Assembly: GCA_934631985.1 (NCBI GenBank)
Contig: CAKTYE010000092.1
Location: forward strand, 1-7,907
Direction of reading: 5' to 3'
DNA length: 7,907 nucleotides
DNA from: an uncultured Clostridia bacterium
Lineage (GTDB): Bacteria; Bacillota; Clostridia; Christensenellales; Aristaeellaceae
The position numbers and the translations under genes are program-made. The notes under the pieces are model-generated. The model was given only the letters and a program-made list of their open reading frames with translations, ran no database searches and was not told the DNA's origin. This document shows positions 6,131 through 7,907 of the stretch, piece by piece. Positions within the stretch are counted from its first letter, which is position 1. The number at the start of each line of letters is the position of its first letter.

Positions 6131-7567
6131 ATGCTGAAAACAAACCCTCCCAAGAAGCATCGCCGCGCTCGCTGGCTCCGCCGTGGCATCCTCCTGCTGG
6201 TATTAGCCTACGCCGCAGCAGCGTTGCTGCCCTGTGCCTTTCCGCCCAAGCTGACGCAGACCCAGCGAGAGGACACCGCCTGGATGGAAACGGAAGCGTC
6301 GGATCAAAACGCGAACCGGGCGTTGCTCATTCCTACGGGAGAGGGCGCGCTGGCGACCCGGCTGGCGCTGATTGCGAACGCCCAAACCTCCATTGACCTT
6401 GGCTCCTACATCTACGCGGCGGATGACAGCGGGCGCAAGATCAGCGCGGCGCTGCTGGCGGCAGCAGACCGGGGCGTAAAGGTGCGGCTCATTACCGACG
6501 GGCTGATCGGCTGGATCAACCTGGGCAACGACCCGCTCGGCCCGGCGCTGGGGTCGCATCCCAACGTGGAGATCAAGTTCTACAACCCCGTGGACGTGCT
6601 GCGCCCGCAGGGGCTGAACGCCCGGTATCATGAAAAATTCTTCCTGGTGGATGACACTTGGCTGCTGCTGGGCGGACGCAACGTCTCCGATGAGTTTCTG
6701 ACCGGGGAGGGCGACCCGCACTATAACTACGATCAGGATGTGCTGCTGTATCGCCTCGATCCGGCAAAGCGGGATGCGGTGGCCCAGATGCGCGCCTACT
6801 TCGACAGCATGTGGAACAGCGACCTGTGCGGCCTGCGCTATGACGATGAAGGTGCGCTGGAGCAGCCGCGGGTGCAGACCTGCCGCGCAGAGCTGTCGGA
6901 GCTGTGGCAATCGCTGTCCGCAGCGTATGACTTGCAGCTGCCCGACCCGGCGGTGGATATGGTTGCCGTGGAAAAAACGCTGCTGCTGACCAACGACCCG
7001 GCGGCAAGCGTCACCGCGCCCATTTTGTGGGGCAGAATGTGCCAGCTCATGTCCACGGCGCAGTCCAGGCTGTGGATGGTCACACCGTATCTGGTGATGG
7101 ATGGCACCATGCGGGACGACCTGTCCGCCGTGTGCGCCCAGGCCCCGCAGGATACCAAGATCCTGGTGAACAGCCGCCAAACGGGTAACAATATCATCGC
7201 ATCGGCGGATTATGCCATCCACCGGCCCATGGCGGAAAAGCTGGGCATTCCCCTGTGGGAGTTCTGCGGCAACTGGTCCATGCACACCAAGTCTGTGCTG
7301 ATCGACGATGACCTGAGCCTCATCGGCTCCTTCAACTTTGATCCGCGCAGCGCCTATCTGGATACGGAGCTGATGCTGGCGGTGTACAGCAAGGAGCTGG
7401 CGTCGCAGCTGGAGGACAACATGAACAGCTTATGGTCGGAAAGCCTTGCCTATGCGAATGGTACCTATCAGCCCGGCACGGTCACGGTGAAGGACGCATC
7501 CTTCTGGAAAATGGCGGCAATTGTGGTGCTTTCGCCCTTCGTGTCCCTGGTACGGTTCCTGACCTGA
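6131..7567 (+). CDS. Membrane-anchored phospholipase D-family protein (ClsC-like, two HKD motifs)
   Basis: This 478-aa member of the PLD superfamily resembles ClsC/YmdC-type cardiolipin synthases, which join phospholipid head groups by phosphatidyl transfer. A basic N-terminus (KKHRRARWLRR) and one hydrophobic segment at about 18-37 anchor it in the membrane. The first catalytic motif is H167-x-K169-x4-D174, followed by GGRNVSDEF at 181-189; the second is H385-x-K387-x4-D392, followed by IGSFNFDPRS at 398-407. Both are intact, so an active pseudo-dimer is expected. The text GLNARYHEKF before motif 1 is like ClsC. The C-terminus (about 459-478) is hydrophobic. The start is set by AAGGAG 11 nt upstream and by the basic-then-hydrophobic N-terminus. 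It may be read with the TauE gene or have its own promoter; none is convincing. Cardiolipin synthesis is the best guess; another phosphodiesterase role cannot be excluded. Confidence 0.9.
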   Translation: MLKTNPPKKHRRARWLRRGILLLVLAYAAAALLPCAFPPKLTQTQREDTAWMETEASDQNANRALLIPTGEGALATRLALIANAQTSIDLGSYIYAADDSGRKISAALLAAADRGVKVRLITDGLIGWINLGNDPLGPALGSHPNVEIKFYNPVDVLRPQGLNARYHEKFFLVDDTWLLLGGRNVSDEFLTGEGDPHYNYDQDVLLYRLDPAKRDAVAQMRAYFDSMWNSDLCGLRYDDEGALEQPRVQTCRAELSELWQSLSAAYDLQLPDPAVDMVAVEKTLLLTNDPAASVTAPILWGRMCQLMSTAQSRLWMVTPYLVMDGTMRDDLSAVCAQAPQDTKILVNSRQTGNNIIASADYAIHRPMAEKLGIPLWEFCGNWSMHTKSVLIDDDLSLIGSFNFDPRSAYLDTELMLAVYSKELASQLEDNMNSLWSESLAYANGTYQPGTVTVKDASFWKMAAIVVLSPFVSLVRFLT

Positions 7568-7572
7568 GCTTA

Positions 7573-7610
7573 CAGCGCCTGCGGATGGATTTCGGCAGGC
7601 GCTGCTTTTG
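7573..7610 (+). terminator. Rho-independent terminator after the PLD gene
   Basis: CAGCGCCTGC (7573-7582) pairs perfectly with GCAGGCGCTG (7595-7604) across a 12-nt loop and is followed by CTTTTG. It starts 6 nt after the PLD stop codon and separates that gene from the next promoter. Confidence 0.88.
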
Positions 7611-7631
7611 TCTGAAAAGGGTGCGGACTGA

Positions 7632-7660
7632 TTGACTTTTCCTTCACCAACAGGTACAAT
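7632..7660 (+). promoter_or_regulatory. Sigma-A promoter of the NSS transporter gene
   Basis: TTGACT (7632-7637) and TACAAT (7655-7660) are separated by 17 nt, one mismatch each from consensus. The start would be near 7667, giving a leader of about 36 nt. The NSS gene was therefore probably well expressed before it was interrupted. Confidence 0.78.
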
Positions 7661-7702
7661 ACATAACAAAAAGACCGTTGACATCAGGAAGGGAAAAGGC
7701 AA

Positions 7703-7830
7703 ATGGAGCATAAGCAAAGGGCAAAGCATTTTGCCAGTCGATGGGGATTTATCCTAGCTTCCGTAGGCTCCGCCGTGGGCATGGCGAATGTGTGGGGCTT
7801 CCCCAACAAAATGGGCAGCAATGGCGGCGG
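7703..7830 (+). pseudogene. 5' fragment of a neurotransmitter:sodium symporter (NSS/SNF) gene, cut by an insertion
   Basis: The frame from ATG 7703 encodes the unmistakable start of an NSS (LeuT-like) Na+-dependent amino-acid transporter. FASRWGFILASVGSAVGM is transmembrane segment 1, then ANVWGFPNKMGSNGGG. Residues equivalent to LeuT Na+ ligands are present (G22, A24, V25 and N29 match LeuT G20, A22, V23 and N27). The family continues NGGGAFLxPY, but here, after the third Gly (codon 43, 7829-7831), the frame reads DMLPL and stops at TGA 7847-7849. Full members are about 430-510 aa, so only about a tenth is present. AGGAAGG (7686-7692) is the ribosome binding site. The break coincides with a TG that begins an IS-like end. 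The rest of the gene may lie beyond the element or be lost; an assembly junction is the alternative. Confidence 0.85.
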
Positions 7831-7907
7831 TGATATGCTCCCTTTGTGAGAGACAGTGAAAAAACAAACTGTCATCATGAAGGGAGCATTGTTATGCCGC
7901 AAAAAAG
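7831..7907 (+). mobile_element. Probable left end of an IS3-family (IS150-type) insertion sequence, running off the window
   Basis: The last 77 bases begin with TG exactly where NSS homology stops. They hold two nested inverted repeats: ATGCTCCCTT (7835-7844) with AAGGGAGCAT (7880-7889), and GACAGT (7852-7857) with ACTGTC (7868-7873). A purine-rich ribosome binding site and an ATG (7894) reading MPQK follow at once. TG at the tip, a CCC-rich terminal repeat, an internal GAC/GTC dyad and an immediately following first reading frame fit the left end of IS150-subgroup IS3 elements as I know them. No transposase domain is in view, so the family call is provisional. The target duplication would be at the unseen right end. 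Confidence 0.6.
7894..7907 (+). CDS. Start of a possible transposase OrfA, cut by the window edge
   Basis: ATG at 7894 reads MPQK and then leaves the window. GGGAG (7882-7886), 7 nt upstream, is a fair Shine-Dalgarno. Short basic starts of this sort are common in IS3-family OrfA proteins, but four codons identify nothing on their own. The call rests on its place just inside the presumed IS end. Confidence 0.3.

Noticed and set aside
6203..7285. A 360-codon minus-strand frame opposite the PLD gene
   Set aside because: It is rich in His, Gln and Arg, has no domain, and is the mirror of an intact two-HKD coding region.
7703..7849. A genuine 48-residue membrane peptide
   Set aside because: The first 43 residues match the start of a 430-510 residue transporter family, and the last five are read from the inserted sequence.
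1..7907. CRISPR array, tRNA, rRNA, phage or toxin-antitoxin genes
   Set aside because: I saw no regularly spaced repeats, no cloverleaf or rRNA-like segment and no corresponding protein motifs; a covariance-model scan was not possible here.

Overview
The window looks like a chromosomal segment of a GC-rich anaerobic Firmicute, most likely a gut-type Clostridia member. I base this on protein resemblance: a clostridial-type reverse rubrerythrin, a TGS/ThrRS-like domain fused to a uridine-kinase-like domain, a MATE pump of the MepA kind and a ClsC-like phospholipase D. Consensus sigma-A promoters and strong Shine-Dalgarno sites fit this too. No rRNA, tRNA, CRISPR array or phage gene is visible.

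Layout: (1) 3-788 (+) is the C-terminal part of a NodB-type polysaccharide deacetylase whose true start probably lies left of the window. It converges on (2) a reverse rubrerythrin at 865-1407 (-), and the two share a hairpin terminator at 816-843. (3) A 203-bp gap (1408-1610) holds an AT-rich hairpin and three copies of a TTTTGC-core motif. (4) 1611-3254 (-) is a 547-aa fused nucleoside kinase. (5) A divergent control region (3255-3443) has an extended -10 promoter leftward and a near-consensus promoter rightward, with an imperfect dyad over the rightward start site. (6) The rightward unit is a tightly overlapping operon: MATE efflux pump (3444-4814), MarR regulator (4807-5238) and TauE/SafE permease (5235-6008). 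(7) A hairpin-rich, repeat-like stretch (about 6031-6129) precedes (8) a membrane-anchored phospholipase D-family protein with two HKD motifs (6131-7567), followed by a good terminator. (9) A consensus promoter (7632-7660) drives a neurotransmitter:sodium symporter (NSS) gene starting at 7703. Its reading frame is cut after about 43 codons, at 7831, by what looks like the left end of an IS3/IS150-type insertion sequence that runs off the window.

How the genes relate: the MATE-MarR-TauE trio is the only clear functional module. It reads as an autoregulated export operon: a multidrug pump, its probable repressor, and a second exporter of sulfonate, sulfite or another small anion. The deacetylase and the PLD-type enzyme act on the envelope, the rubrerythrin on peroxide, and the kinase on nucleoside salvage or a related phosphorylation; nothing in the sequence couples these to the export operon. 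I see no wholly new system. The points most worth checking are the probable MarR operator, the disrupted NSS gene with its IS end, and the structured intergenic repeats.
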